DNA of 42,957 nt from an uncultured Bacteroidota bacterium (lineage in GTDB: Bacteria > Bacteroidota > Bacteroidia > Chitinophagales > UBA8649), in assembly GCA_937139485.1 (NCBI GenBank), contig CAKZQD010000102.1, forward strand, positions 1 through 42,957, given 5' to 3'. Position numbers and translations under genes: made by a program. Below, piece by piece: positions 9,580-19,749 of the stretch. Below the pieces are notes generated by a model, which was not told where the DNA came from, did not search any database, and saw only the letters and a list, made by a program, of their open reading frames with translations. Position 1 is the stretch's first letter, and each line of letters opens with the position of its first letter.

Positions 9580-10410
9580 TTATTTCACCGTATGAATACC
9601 ATCTTTTTTAATTTCTATCAACCTTTGTTTATATAAAGAACCTAAGGCTTTTTTGAAGGTTTTTTTACTCATTCCAAAAACTTCATAAACTATTTCGGGA
9701 TCACTTTTATCATTCATATTTAAGTAACCATTGTTTCTTTCTAGTTTATCTAATATTTTTTGTAAGCTGGCTTCTACGTTTTTGTAGCCTTGTTTTTGAA
9801 GTGTTACATCTATTTTGCCGTCTTCTCTTATATTTTTTATAAAACCTTTGTGATATTCTCCATAGCGAACTTTTTTAAATATATCACTATTGTACAAAAG
9901 ACCTACAAACTCACTATCTATAATAACATTGTAGCCCAAATCTGTTCTATCGGCTATTAAAATTTCTACTTCTTGGTTGTATTTTAAATCTATATCGCCA
10001 TCTACGGTAAAATCTCCATATTTACTAGAAGCCGCCAATCGGTCAGACTCTTCATCATAAAATAAAATTACGATATAATATCTGCCTTCTTCCATTCTGC
10101 TGCGCTGCTCGGCATAAGGCACAAAAAGATCTTTTTCTAAACCCCAATCTAAAAAAGCACCGTGTCCATTTACGTCTTTTACTTTTAGTACAGCAAATTC
10201 ATCAAGTACTACATTTGGTGTTTTTGTAGTGGCTATTAATCTGTTTTCATTGTCTTGATATATAAAAACTTCCAGTTCGTCTCCTACACTTGTGCCTTCT
10301 GGTATATCTTTTCCTATTAAAAGTACTTCGTTGGCTTCTGCATCTGCAAGGTAAAGCCCTTGTGGTAAATCTTTTACCACTTTCAATGTGTTATATTTTC
10401 CTAATTCCAT
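9580..10410 (-). CDS. S1-like RNA-binding protein, CvfB/YitL family
   Basis: LKVKDVNGHGAFLDWGLEKDLFVPYAEQ, repeated S1-like segments, C-terminal winged-helix-like GMSKKTFKKALGSLYKQRLI. Confidence 0.85.
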   Translation of the reverse strand: MELGKYNTLKVVKDLPQGLYLADAEANEVLLIGKDIPEGTSVGDELEVFIYQDNENRLIATTKTPNVVLDEFAVLKVKDVNGHGAFLDWGLEKDLFVPYAEQRSRMEEGRYYIVILFYDEESDRLAASSKYGDFTVDGDIDLKYNQEVEILIADRTDLGYNVIIDSEFVGLLYNSDIFKKVRYGEYHKGFIKNIREDGKIDVTLQKQGYKNVEASLQKILDKLERNNGYLNMNDKSDPEIVYEVFGMSKKTFKKALGSLYKQRLIEIKKDGIHTVK

Positions 10411-10420
10411 AGCTGAAAAG

Positions 10421-10428
10421 CAAAGGTA
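10421..10428 (-). promoter_or_regulatory. -7 box TACCTTTG for the CvfB-like gene
   Basis: CAAAGGTA on + strand, 11 nt upstream of ATG 10410. Confidence 0.5.
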
Positions 10429-10460
10429 ATGGTTTTAAAAACAAGGAAAGAAACTTTAAA

Positions 10461-11414
10461 CTAGTCCTTTACAAACTTACTACTTCCATATTCTTTACCG
10501 TTGATACTTGCTTTTATAAAATAAATACCTTTGGCATAGTCTGAAACATCAAGTTTCAAAACTGACTTAACTTCTGTATTATTTTCTAGAATTTTTTCTC
10601 CTTGATAATTAAACACTTCCAATTTAATGCTATTCAATGAGAATGACTCTACATTTCCAATAGTTATATTTATCAATTCTTTAGCTGGATTAGGAGCAAT
10701 TTCAATGACTCTATTCTCATTTTTCTGATATTCTTTTATGTCTATAATCTCACTTAAATCCATTCGAATACAAACATCATCAACTTGCCAACCTTCATCA
10801 ACACTAGTGCTATCAGAGATAAATGTATATCTAAAAATTGCACTATCAATATCATTTACTGGGTTATTTATTGCTTGTAAGTTAATATCAACAAAAGACT
10901 GAATCCATCCATTTGAATTTTGTGCAATCAGGAGAGAATCATCAACTATATCTCCAGATTCAAAAAAATGACTATTGTTAAAAACATTGTCTATCCCACT
11001 TAAACTTGATCTTGTGAAAACATTATACCACTTTTGTCCATAATCTATAGAAATTTCTAGTTTCCCATAATCGTTTTTTGAGTGTGTCTTAAACCGATGT
11101 CGCATTTCATAATGTATTGGAGGGTATAAATAAAGATAATCAGGTAAATTTTTTACGACTAAATAAAAGATAGAAGTATCATTACTATTATATAAATTAC
11201 CGGTACTTGTCACAATACTATTTTGACTTTGATAAGATGAATCTAAAACCAACTTAGTAGGTTTACCAATTTCCCAGATACTTCCAGAATCAATTTTAAT
11301 GTTTTGGGAAATATCAATACTATCCTCAAAATTAATACAAACATTCAATTCTTGGGCATTTGAATATTGTACCCCAATAAATGTAAACAAGATTAGACTT
11401 AAAATTATTTTCAT
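10461..11414 (-). CDS. Secreted protein with T9SS type A sorting domain
   Basis: Start MKIILSLILFTFIGVQYSNAQ at 11414 (track start 11459 overlaps upstream gene); C-terminal IAPNPAKELINI...GIYFIKASINGKEYGSSKFVKD. Confidence 0.8.
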   Translation of the reverse strand: MKIILSLILFTFIGVQYSNAQELNVCINFEDSIDISQNIKIDSGSIWEIGKPTKLVLDSSYQSQNSIVTSTGNLYNSNDTSIFYLVVKNLPDYLYLYPPIHYEMRHRFKTHSKNDYGKLEISIDYGQKWYNVFTRSSLSGIDNVFNNSHFFESGDIVDDSLLIAQNSNGWIQSFVDINLQAINNPVNDIDSAIFRYTFISDSTSVDEGWQVDDVCIRMDLSEIIDIKEYQKNENRVIEIAPNPAKELINITIGNVESFSLNSIKLEVFNYQGEKILENNTEVKSVLKLDVSDYAKGIYFIKASINGKEYGSSKFVKD

Positions 11415-11418
11415 ACTT

Positions 11419-13005
11419 TTATTCCTTAACAAATTTGGCTCTTCCATATTCTTTTCCATTGATACTAGCTTTTATGTAATAAATATTATTGGTATATTCG
11501 GAAACATCAACTCGAAACACAGGAAACTGACCTTGTAGTTTCTGACTAAACTTACTTGTTTTCTTGCCTAAGTTGTTATAGATAGATATTTCTATTAGTT
11601 CTCCAATATGCGCACCCGAATTACCAATTCCAATATTTATAAAGCTATTTGAAGGGTTTGGATAAGTTTCTATATCAAAAACTTCCCTTGATGGCGAAAT
11701 ATCTATCATTCCCAATGCTAAACCACAGTTTGAAGCACTTAAACAACCATCTGGGTTTAACTTTAACACCCAAACGTCTTGACTAAATGTGTCTATTCCA
11801 GAATGATTAAAACCTGTAAATACCAATTCATTATTATGTAAAGTATCTTCTTGAAAACTATACAACCATGCTACTCCACTATTTGTATTTTTATAGGTTT
11901 TATGCCAGAGTAATTCTTGATTACTATTATACCTTCTTATATCTGCATATTCTCCATTGTAAACCGTATCGTTTTGCCCTATAGAAAGCACTAAAACATC
12001 CCCATTTTGAAGCTCTTGTACTTTTTCTATACTGGCTATATTCATTTCATTATATAAACCAGAAGAAATTGTATCTGAGTATATTACATTGCCATTATTG
12101 ACATCTATTTTACCCCAATATACTTTTTGATAATCTTCAAAAAAACCTACTATTTCACCTTCTACTGTTTGGCTTATATAGCCTTTGTCATAAATTTGTA
12201 TCGGACTATCTCTTCCTGGCGTTTCTATTTTAGTTTCCCAAATAACATTGCCATTTGTATCTATTTTATTGATAAAACCATTTGAGGCTATTGCTGTGGA
12301 GTATTGCCTAACAACAGCACCACTGTCTGTTGAACCAGAAATTAATAATTCATTTTCTGAAATATTAATCATTCTTCCAGATACCTCCCAATTAATCCCT
12401 CCATAAGTTTTTCTAAAGACTTCTTCACCATATTTATTTATCTTAATTAAAAATAAATCATAATTATCCTCAAAATCAGTTGCTGTTTGCCCATACATAT
12501 AATAACTATTGTTTAATTTTAAGGTGCTATTTAAGAATTCAGAAGTATCTGAATTAAAAAATTGAATTTCTTCTAAATTAAAAACACTATCAAACGATAG
12601 TAAAGCTATCCTAAAAAAAGAACCAGTATCTAATAAAGTATCATTAGATAAGAGTCCTATAAAATAACTACCTTGCTCAATTATCATATTTTCTGAATTA
12701 GTATAAATAAGTTTTAAACTATCCACTCTAAAATTTTTATTAAGTATATTATTTCCTTCTAAATCAGTTGTTAGTATAATGATACTTTTATGGTTATTTA
12801 AATAATCTTCCCAATTTAAATTTGAGTTGCCAAAAATGTGGTAAGATGTATCATTAATATATAAATTAACACCAAAATCTGTGCCACCAAAATCATAAAT
12901 TTTACTAAACTGTGCATTAGTTTTTATGCTTAAAAAAATAGAAAATAATATAATAGTAATCTGTTTCACATTTAAAAGATAAGGATTAATTATCTGAAAG
13001 CTCAC
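11419..13005 (-). CDS. Secreted protein with T9SS type A sorting domain
   Basis: Signal peptide ...IILFSIFLSIKTNAQ; repeated DLFLIKINKYGEEVF / VWVLKLNPDG strands; C-terminal TYPNPSNSFINI...KASINGKEYGRAKFVKE. A GTG start at 12969 is also plausible. Confidence 0.8.
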   Translation of the reverse strand: MSFQIINPYLLNVKQITIILFSIFLSIKTNAQFSKIYDFGGTDFGVNLYINDTSYHIFGNSNLNWEDYLNNHKSIIILTTDLEGNNILNKNFRVDSLKLIYTNSENMIIEQGSYFIGLLSNDTLLDTGSFFRIALLSFDSVFNLEEIQFFNSDTSEFLNSTLKLNNSYYMYGQTATDFEDNYDLFLIKINKYGEEVFRKTYGGINWEVSGRMINISENELLISGSTDSGAVVRQYSTAIASNGFINKIDTNGNVIWETKIETPGRDSPIQIYDKGYISQTVEGEIVGFFEDYQKVYWGKIDVNNGNVIYSDTISSGLYNEMNIASIEKVQELQNGDVLVLSIGQNDTVYNGEYADIRRYNSNQELLWHKTYKNTNSGVAWLYSFQEDTLHNNELVFTGFNHSGIDTFSQDVWVLKLNPDGCLSASNCGLALGMIDISPSREVFDIETYPNPSNSFINIGIGNSGAHIGELIEISIYNNLGKKTSKFSQKLQGQFPVFRVDVSEYTNNIYYIKASINGKEYGRAKFVKE

Positions 13006-13009
13006 TATT

Positions 13010-16000
13010 CTAATTTTTAATTTTTGTGCTTGATTTATAAATCAGTTCACCATGTTCGTCTGTAACTACTATAGAATAAAAACCAGAGTTCCAAGAAGAT
13101 ACATCTAAACTAAACAAAGAACTTGTCATGATTCCGGTATGTACATGAGAGTTATTTAACAAATTATAAATTTCTACTTTAAAATTGCCATTTACTGGCA
13201 TATTGTATTCCAAATTTAATATGCCATCTATAGGGTTTGGAAACTGAGTCATTTTAGGCTTTATAGGTGCATTAACAGAAACGCTAGAAGTAATATAATC
13301 AATATCTAATTTATCTTCTTCAAAAAATAAGTCATCAGTAAGCATTAAAATATTTTTTGCTTTTACTGTAGCTGGTTTAAAATCGGGTCTTTTTGCAAAA
13401 GAAGCAACAGTGCTTTTATCTACAGTATTTATTTCAAACCATGTTTTTCCATTTTTATCTAAGTCGTTCTTTATTTTATAAAGATTAGCCAGGTCTTTTA
13501 CATCTTGGTTTGTAGTACTTGTATTTATTAAACTGTTTAGTAAGTTGTTTGCTTGCCCGTGTTTTTGATCTAAGGTATAAAAACTTGCCAACTGTACTTT
13601 ATGCCAATCATCGTTATAGTTGCTTAGTAAAGTTGTTATTTTATCTATCTGTCCTTGTGCTTGGTAATAATGAATTAACTGACCTACTATATTATCTATT
13701 AAAACGACATCGTCTTGATTGTAATAATCTAAGCTATTTAATATGCTATGGTATCCATCTAAATTTATAGTAGATAGCTCCCCCTCTTTACCTACTAATA
13801 CTTCGTCTAAAGGTTTTTCCGGACAAGCACTAGAAGTTATAATTTGTGTTGTTGCAATAACATCAACATATGGAGGAGATCCAAAGTCAGGAACTGTTTT
13901 AGCACCTGTAGGAGGGTTTGAATATCCGTAATAGCTAAAAGCTAAGCCTCCAGATTGCAAATATCCGTCATAAGGGCTATTTGTTGTAAAACTATTTTTA
14001 AAGGTATTGGCACTTGGCTTGGTATAGCTTCCTTGGTCTTGAAGTGTGTTAGTTATTCCTCCAATATAAAAATCAAATGTTTGGTCTTCAAATTTATTAC
14101 AATCTATTTTAAGTTTTAAATTATCTTCTCTACCAGCTAATGCTACTGAAACTCCAATGTTATTATCTTTAATTATTTCATTTTGGTAAACATCTGTATT
14201 TTGATATCCAGAATTCAATAAATAAATACTATGCCCAATGCTGTTAAATTTATTTCTGGTCATTAAATAGCCAGACATTGCCTCTATATATGCACCTTGA
14301 GTGTTAAACACAGTAGCATCTGCAATAAAATCATTTAAGGCTAAAATAGCTTGTTCTGTACCCCTTAGTGAAACACCCCTTGCACAATTTTTAAATTCGT
14401 TATGGTAAATTTGTAAACTTCCAGAAAGTGCTCCAGATGCTGTAGCATGGATTCCTCTTTTTAAATTAATAAATTTATTTGGCACAAGTATTCCCTGGCA
14501 ATCTCCATTATTTACACTACCATTACATATACCTCTAGCAATAAAATTAGCATCTATAGTATAAATACCTGTTGCTTTTCTATCGTCATCTATTGGTATT
14601 GATAATCTTTGATCTTCAAATTTATTACTCAAAAAACGAACCCCATGATTATCCCACATTGTTATATGATATGGAGCATGCTCTTCGAGTCTGTAATCAT
14701 TATCTGTAATAAATTCACAGTTTTCAAATACGCTTGTACTAGCATCAGTGTTGTACGTCATAAACTCTGCTGAGCGTCTATTATTAATAAAGAAACTATT
14801 AGTAGCAAAAACAACACCTCCGTTATGTGTATTCTTTTGAGGCCAATTAGGAAATACTAAGTTATGATGCAGCCTAATAGCTTCTTTTGCATGTTCTAAT
14901 GTAGCATTATTCATATATAGAACACCTTGATTGAATTGGTTATTTGCAATATATTCATCTTCTGTAGGTTGCTGACTATTATTTGAACCTACAACAGTAA
15001 TTCCGTCCCACATTTCACCACATCCATTTGTTATTTTGGCTCCATTTTTTAAAACTAGTTTTGCATTTTTATGAACTATTATACTTCCGTTTTTTGGCAT
15101 ATACAAAGTCATTCCATCAATAATTAATGATTTATTTGAGCCAACAGAAATATTTTGGATCATTGCTTTATCTTCTGTCCAAGTTTCAGAATATCCTTGT
15201 ATACTGTAATAATTAGTAATTTTTCCATTGTCTGGCATTAGGTCTGTTTCGAATAGACCTCTTCCATAAGTTGCTGCTTTTATTTTTCCTGAACATTTAT
15301 TTACTTTTAAACTTACTACACGTATATTTGGTATATCTCCATAACGAACCCAGCTACTATTGTTATCTTTTGTATATACCCCTGCATCTGTTGCTATATA
15401 TAACCTATCATTTGTTCCATCTTGATAAACAATATCATTTACAGGTAGATTAGGTAAACAATTTGTAGGGTCTGTGTCCTGCCAAGTTAATCCAGCATCT
15501 GTTGATGACCATACTTTTATTGTGTCATTGTAACCCGAAAAAGAAATCCAAAGTTTATCTGGATTAGATGTACTTGTAGTAATACCAGACACAACATAAT
15601 GCGGTAAATAACGCCCGTGTATATTATTGAAACTAGACTTTACATTAGTTGTAATATTTTCCCAATTATTGCCATTGTCATTTGTTTTATATAATACATT
15701 ACTCCAATTTGCTAAACTTCCATTAAAATTAGTTCTCCCAGAATTAACCAAATATATTCTAGCCGGGTTAGATTCTGAAATAGAAAACTTATACGCATCA
15801 TTACTATTTGGAATTGAAGATATTATCTGCCACAAATCGCTAGAAGTATCTCCTGCTGCTTTATTTTTCTTTTTCCTTAAGGCTAAACCATCTTTAAATG
15901 CATAAATAAGTTTACTAGATTTTGGATGATTGATAATACTTGCTGAAGCATTTCCAACATGAGTATTTGAACTATTATAGTTTGGGATTAATGAGGTTTC

Positions 16001-17758
16001 ATCTTCTTCAGCATTTGTAATAAGGTTTCTTGCGCTCAAAAACCCATTCCTTCGATATAAAGCAAGAGTAGGTGTTTTATCATCAATTCCTACATTATAT
16101 CCATCTCCTTGTCCAAATTTAATCCAATTGTTACTGTTAAGCTTACTAAAAGTTTGGTTATCTTGAGCTCCAACAATAGTTATTTCATCATTTACTTCAG
16201 AATCGTCCATTGCCCATAACAACATGTTATTTATACCTTGATGTCTAACCTCCCATTCATCTGTTAAAGTTTTATTGGGTTTAAACAAAATTCCTCCGTC
16301 TGACCCTACATAAACACCGCTATTGTCTGGTGCAAAAGAAATAACATGAATATCATCATGTATTAGTGCGTTCTGTTCTGTAAAATTATAGATGTCTGAG
16401 AAAGTATTTGCTACTAAAGCTGTTGATGTACCATAAATTTGCCTATCTCCAAAATACAGTGTATTTGCATCATTTGGTGCTACTGCAATTGGCATTCTGT
16501 TAATACCTCTGTCACAGCAACTAGAAAGAGCCCCTGGTAAGCCCGTATCGAAAGATGGTTTAGTATAAGTTTCAATAAATGTATTACTAGTTTTATCAAA
16601 TACTAATAATTTCCATATACTTGCTTTATTTTCAAACTCAAGATTTCCATCCATATCTAATATATTATTTCCAGCAGCATCCTTTTTAGGAAATCCAATT
16701 TTTACATAGCAAAATACTTTACTTCCATCTGCAGCAGAAGTTGCAATTGTCGATGATAGAATTTTAGAATTTGTTGGTTTAGGATAAGTGTAAACATTTT
16801 TAGTTCCTTGAGAAATATTATATCTAGTTAAATAGTTACTTGATAAATAAATATGGTTACTACTTGAATAATCTCTAACAACATTTCTATAAAAATTAGA
16901 ATTTAATGAATACACTTTAGACCAAATAGGATTTGCAGCAGATATGTTTTCGCATTTCCAAGCTCCTTTACTTGTAGAAACAATCATTCTGTTTTGACTT
17001 GTTGAATACGGATCTATATACATTTGAGTAATGTTACCTCCTTCTTCAAAAGCACTCCAAAAATTATTATCCAAAATTTCTTCCCAATTGTTTCCACCAT
17101 CTATGGACCTAAACAATCCTTGTGTGTAAACTATATTTTGTCCAGCATTTGAAAATGAATAGCCAGGGTCAAAACTATTCATGCCTGTACTAATAAAAAT
17201 TTTATCTTTATTAAGTGGGTGAATTTCTATATCACCGACTCCTGCCATTGGTAGTTTTCTATTCTTAGTTAATAAATTCCAATTTAACCCTCTATCTGTA
17301 CTTTTCCACACTCCGCTATAATAACTACAAGAATACATGGTGTTATCTGTTGCAAAATCTGGGCTATATTCAAAGTTATGTATTTGCCCCCAGCGACTTT
17401 GAGAATTATTTCCAAAAGGACCTAACTCATTCCAATGTTTATATAAATATGTTTCACAACCAGCAGGATCCGTACTCGAATTGTATTTATTTGTTATGCC
17501 AGAAGTATTCAAATTAGAGCTAGTGTAATTTCTTGCATAATTAGTAATAGCTTTATTTGCTTTATTAATATTTCCCCCAACACTAACTAATCTTGGCAAA
17601 AGTATTCTTTCTAAACGCTCATCTTGTTTAGAAACATCGTGAGTAGGATCAGTTCTATATTCTGATACATATTCAAAATAATTAAATGTAGTCGAATCTT
17701 GTGCAATTAGAGTCTGCAAAGTAAAGAAGTAAAGAAGTAAAGAAGTAAATTTTCTCAT
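13010..17758 (-). CDS. Large T9SS surface protein: Asp-box beta-propeller, parallel beta-helix, C-terminal sorting domain
   Basis: Signal peptide MRKFTSLLLYFFTLQTLIAQ; Asp boxes STDRGLNW, SIDGGNNW, TNDNGNNW, STDAGLTW; beta-helix-like NxF/NxI turns (FENCEF, FLSNKF, IYHNEFKNCARGV); C-terminal QFPNPIDGILNLEY. Confidence 0.85.
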   Translation of the reverse strand: MRKFTSLLLYFFTLQTLIAQDSTTFNYFEYVSEYRTDPTHDVSKQDERLERILLPRLVSVGGNINKANKAITNYARNYTSSNLNTSGITNKYNSSTDPAGCETYLYKHWNELGPFGNNSQSRWGQIHNFEYSPDFATDNTMYSCSYYSGVWKSTDRGLNWNLLTKNRKLPMAGVGDIEIHPLNKDKIFISTGMNSFDPGYSFSNAGQNIVYTQGLFRSIDGGNNWEEILDNNFWSAFEEGGNITQMYIDPYSTSQNRMIVSTSKGAWKCENISAANPIWSKVYSLNSNFYRNVVRDYSSSNHIYLSSNYLTRYNISQGTKNVYTYPKPTNSKILSSTIATSAADGSKVFCYVKIGFPKKDAAGNNILDMDGNLEFENKASIWKLLVFDKTSNTFIETYTKPSFDTGLPGALSSCCDRGINRMPIAVAPNDANTLYFGDRQIYGTSTALVANTFSDIYNFTEQNALIHDDIHVISFAPDNSGVYVGSDGGILFKPNKTLTDEWEVRHQGINNMLLWAMDDSEVNDEITIVGAQDNQTFSKLNSNNWIKFGQGDGYNVGIDDKTPTLALYRRNGFLSARNLITNAEEDETSLIPNYNSSNTHVGNASASIINHPKSSKLIYAFKDGLALRKKKNKAAGDTSSDLWQIISSIPNSNDAYKFSISESNPARIYLVNSGRTNFNGSLANWSNVLYKTNDNGNNWENITTNVKSSFNNIHGRYLPHYVVSGITTSTSNPDKLWISFSGYNDTIKVWSSTDAGLTWQDTDPTNCLPNLPVNDIVYQDGTNDRLYIATDAGVYTKDNNSSWVRYGDIPNIRVVSLKVNKCSGKIKAATYGRGLFETDLMPDNGKITNYYSIQGYSETWTEDKAMIQNISVGSNKSLIIDGMTLYMPKNGSIIVHKNAKLVLKNGAKITNGCGEMWDGITVVGSNNSQQPTEDEYIANNQFNQGVLYMNNATLEHAKEAIRLHHNLVFPNWPQKNTHNGGVVFATNSFFINNRRSAEFMTYNTDASTSVFENCEFITDNDYRLEEHAPYHITMWDNHGVRFLSNKFEDQRLSIPIDDDRKATGIYTIDANFIARGICNGSVNNGDCQGILVPNKFINLKRGIHATASGALSGSLQIYHNEFKNCARGVSLRGTEQAILALNDFIADATVFNTQGAYIEAMSGYLMTRNKFNSIGHSIYLLNSGYQNTDVYQNEIIKDNNIGVSVALAGREDNLKLKIDCNKFEDQTFDFYIGGITNTLQDQGSYTKPSANTFKNSFTTNSPYDGYLQSGGLAFSYYGYSNPPTGAKTVPDFGSPPYVDVIATTQIITSSACPEKPLDEVLVGKEGELSTINLDGYHSILNSLDYYNQDDVVLIDNIVGQLIHYYQAQGQIDKITTLLSNYNDDWHKVQLASFYTLDQKHGQANNLLNSLINTSTTNQDVKDLANLYKIKNDLDKNGKTWFEINTVDKSTVASFAKRPDFKPATVKAKNILMLTDDLFFEEDKLDIDYITSSVSVNAPIKPKMTQFPNPIDGILNLEYNMPVNGNFKVEIYNLLNNSHVHTGIMTSSLFSLDVSSWNSGFYSIVVTDEHGELIYKSSTKIKN
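17719..17750. repeat. 8-bp tandem repeat AAGTAAAG x4 (last copy 7/8) inside signal-peptide codons
   Basis: aagtaaag aagtaaag aagtaaag aagtaaat read directly. Confidence 0.95.
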
Positions 17759-17875
17759 AATAAATTGGGTTTAAAGTGAAATAATAGCCCTAATATATAA
17801 ATTATATTTTACAATAACAAATTTTAACAAACATTTTTACTATTAATTTACTAAAAGCTAAAAATCTTATTCTCT

Positions 17876-18535
17876 TTGCTCAAAACAACAATTATGAAAT
17901 TACTTGCAGAAGAAATTGAAGACTATTCAGCAATGTTTTCTACACCAGAAACAGCTGTTTTGGCAGAATTGAATAGAGAAACACACCTTCATATTATGGT
18001 TCCTCAAATGCTTTCGGGACATATACAAGGTAACTTTTTAAAGATAATGAGCTTTATGCTGAAACCAAAACGAGTACTTGAAATTGGAACTTTTACTGGT
18101 TATTCGGCTATTTGTTTTGCTTCTGGTTTGGCAGAAAACGGCTTGGTACACACTATAGATATTAATGCCGAGCTAGAAGATATATGTACAAAATACTTTA
18201 AAAAATCTGGCTTTGAAGACCAAATAAAGCATCATATTGGCAATGCTTTAGATATTGTACCAAGTTTAGACGAAACTTTTGATTTGGTTTTTATAGATGC
18301 CGACAAAATAAACTACGCAAACTACTACGATATGGTGTTTGACAAAGTAAGAAAAGGTGGTTTTATAATAGCAGACAATGTTCTCTGGAGCGGAAAAGTA
18401 ATAGGCGAAATAAAAAAAACAGATAAAGACTCATTGGCACTACACGCTTACAACAAAAAAATAAGTGAAGATAAAAGAGTAGAAAACTTTCTAGTACCAA
18501 TAAGAGATGGCCTTATGGTTGCTAGAAAACTGTAA
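17876..18535 (+). CDS. Class I SAM-dependent O-methyltransferase
   Basis: VLEIGTFTGYSAICFASGL, FDLVFIDADKINYANYYD, GGFIIADNVLWSG. ATG at 17894 (MKLLAEEIEDY) is a plausible alternative start. Confidence 0.9.
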   Translation: MLKTTIMKLLAEEIEDYSAMFSTPETAVLAELNRETHLHIMVPQMLSGHIQGNFLKIMSFMLKPKRVLEIGTFTGYSAICFASGLAENGLVHTIDINAELEDICTKYFKKSGFEDQIKHHIGNALDIVPSLDETFDLVFIDADKINYANYYDMVFDKVRKGGFIIADNVLWSGKVIGEIKKTDKDSLALHAYNKKISEDKRVENFLVPIRDGLMVARKL

Positions 18536-18613
18536 CTTTATTTATAAAAGATTCTTCGCACACTTGGTCATATTGTAAATTTGGGTTATTGTTTACTATT
18601 TCATAAAAAAATG

Positions 18614-18621
18614 TAACTTTG
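18614..18621 (+). promoter_or_regulatory. -7 box TAACTTTG for pgsA
   Basis: TAACTTTG, G is 5 nt before the ATG at 18626; TTG at 18589-18591 at -33-like distance. Confidence 0.6.
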
Positions 18622-18625
18622 TTGA

Positions 18626-19237
18626 ATGAACTTGCCTAACATTTTAAGCTTCATACGAATTATTATTGCTCTTATTGCCCCATTTTATTTAATTGGCGGT
18701 ACTTTTACAGAGAGCATTGTTGTAGGAGTGTTTTGCACCATTGCAATAGTTACCGATTATTTTGATGGTTGGTATGCTCGTAAATACAACAAAATAACTA
18801 AACTTGGTAAAATTCTTGATCCAATTGCCGACAAAGCATTGGTTTTAATTTCCTTTTCTGTTTTGGCTTATCTTATAGACGAATTGTCATTTTGGTGGAT
18901 TATTCCAATTTTTATTAGAGAAATATTAGTGACTATTTATCGTTTTTTATTTTTAAGCAAAAACATAGTAGTTGCGGCTGCCAAAAGTGGCAAAATAAAA
19001 ACGGTATTGCAAATGCTTACTATTGGTATTGCATACTTTTTTTGGATGACGAGAAAATATTTTCTTGATAAGCTAAATCAAAACTTTGGTTTAGAGTCTA
19101 CTGAAAGCTTTATGTATGTTTTTAGTGTTATTATGTTTATAGCACTTGCGCTTACTTTATATTATACTGTAAAATCTGGTTATTTATTTTTTAAAAATAA
19201 CTGGCAAACTATTAAGCGTTTTCATCAGTTAGCATAA
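18626..19237 (+). CDS. pgsA: CDP-diacylglycerol-glycerol-3-phosphate 3-phosphatidyltransferase
   Basis: CDP-alcohol phosphotransferase motif DGWYARKYNKITKLGKILDPIADK. Confidence 0.92.
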   Translation: MNLPNILSFIRIIIALIAPFYLIGGTFTESIVVGVFCTIAIVTDYFDGWYARKYNKITKLGKILDPIADKALVLISFSVLAYLIDELSFWWIIPIFIREILVTIYRFLFLSKNIVVAAAKSGKIKTVLQMLTIGIAYFFWMTRKYFLDKLNQNFGLESTESFMYVFSVIMFIALALTLYYTVKSGYLFFKNNWQTIKRFHQLA

Positions 19238-19707
19238 TGAAAAAATCAGAAAACTTTTGGCTTTACAAATTCAATGATTGGTCTAGAGATTTTACTTCTT
19301 TGGCAAATCCTTTAATACTAGTTTTTGTTCCCTTTATTTTTTTGTTTCCAAAAAACAAATTTGCTTTTTACACATTGCTTATTGCATTGCTTATAAATGA
19401 AGTTATAGGCTCGCTTATAAAAATTTTCTTTCCAAAAAAAAGACCAAACGGACAAACATATAGTAATTTAATAGAAAAAATAGATGCTGGAAGTTTTCCT
19501 AGTTTGCACTCTTCTCGTATTGCTTTGGTGTATCTTACTTTATTTTATTTTTCAGATTTACTTGCTTTAAAAATTATATTTATCTGTATTATTCCAATAG
19601 TAATGTTTTCTAGAATAAATTTAAAAAAACATTTTCTCACAGATATAATTGGCGGCTTAATTATAGGCTCAATAATTTGGTATATAACTACTTTATACTC
19701 TTTATAA
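19237..19707 (+). CDS. PAP2-family phosphatase
   Basis: KIFFPKKRP, SFPSLHSS, SRINLKKHFLTD motifs. Confidence 0.85.
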   Translation: MKKSENFWLYKFNDWSRDFTSLANPLILVFVPFIFLFPKNKFAFYTLLIALLINEVIGSLIKIFFPKKRPNGQTYSNLIEKIDAGSFPSLHSSRIALVYLTLFYFSDLLALKIIFICIIPIVMFSRINLKKHFLTDIIGGLIIGSIIWYITTLYSL

Positions 19708-19749
19708 GTTAAACACGCTTTTTTAAACAATATTTAAGCTATATTTTCT

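Noticed and set aside
13519-15905. Plus-strand ORFs opposite the 1582-aa gene
   Set aside because: Antisense shadows in an AT-rich long gene; no start signals or domains.
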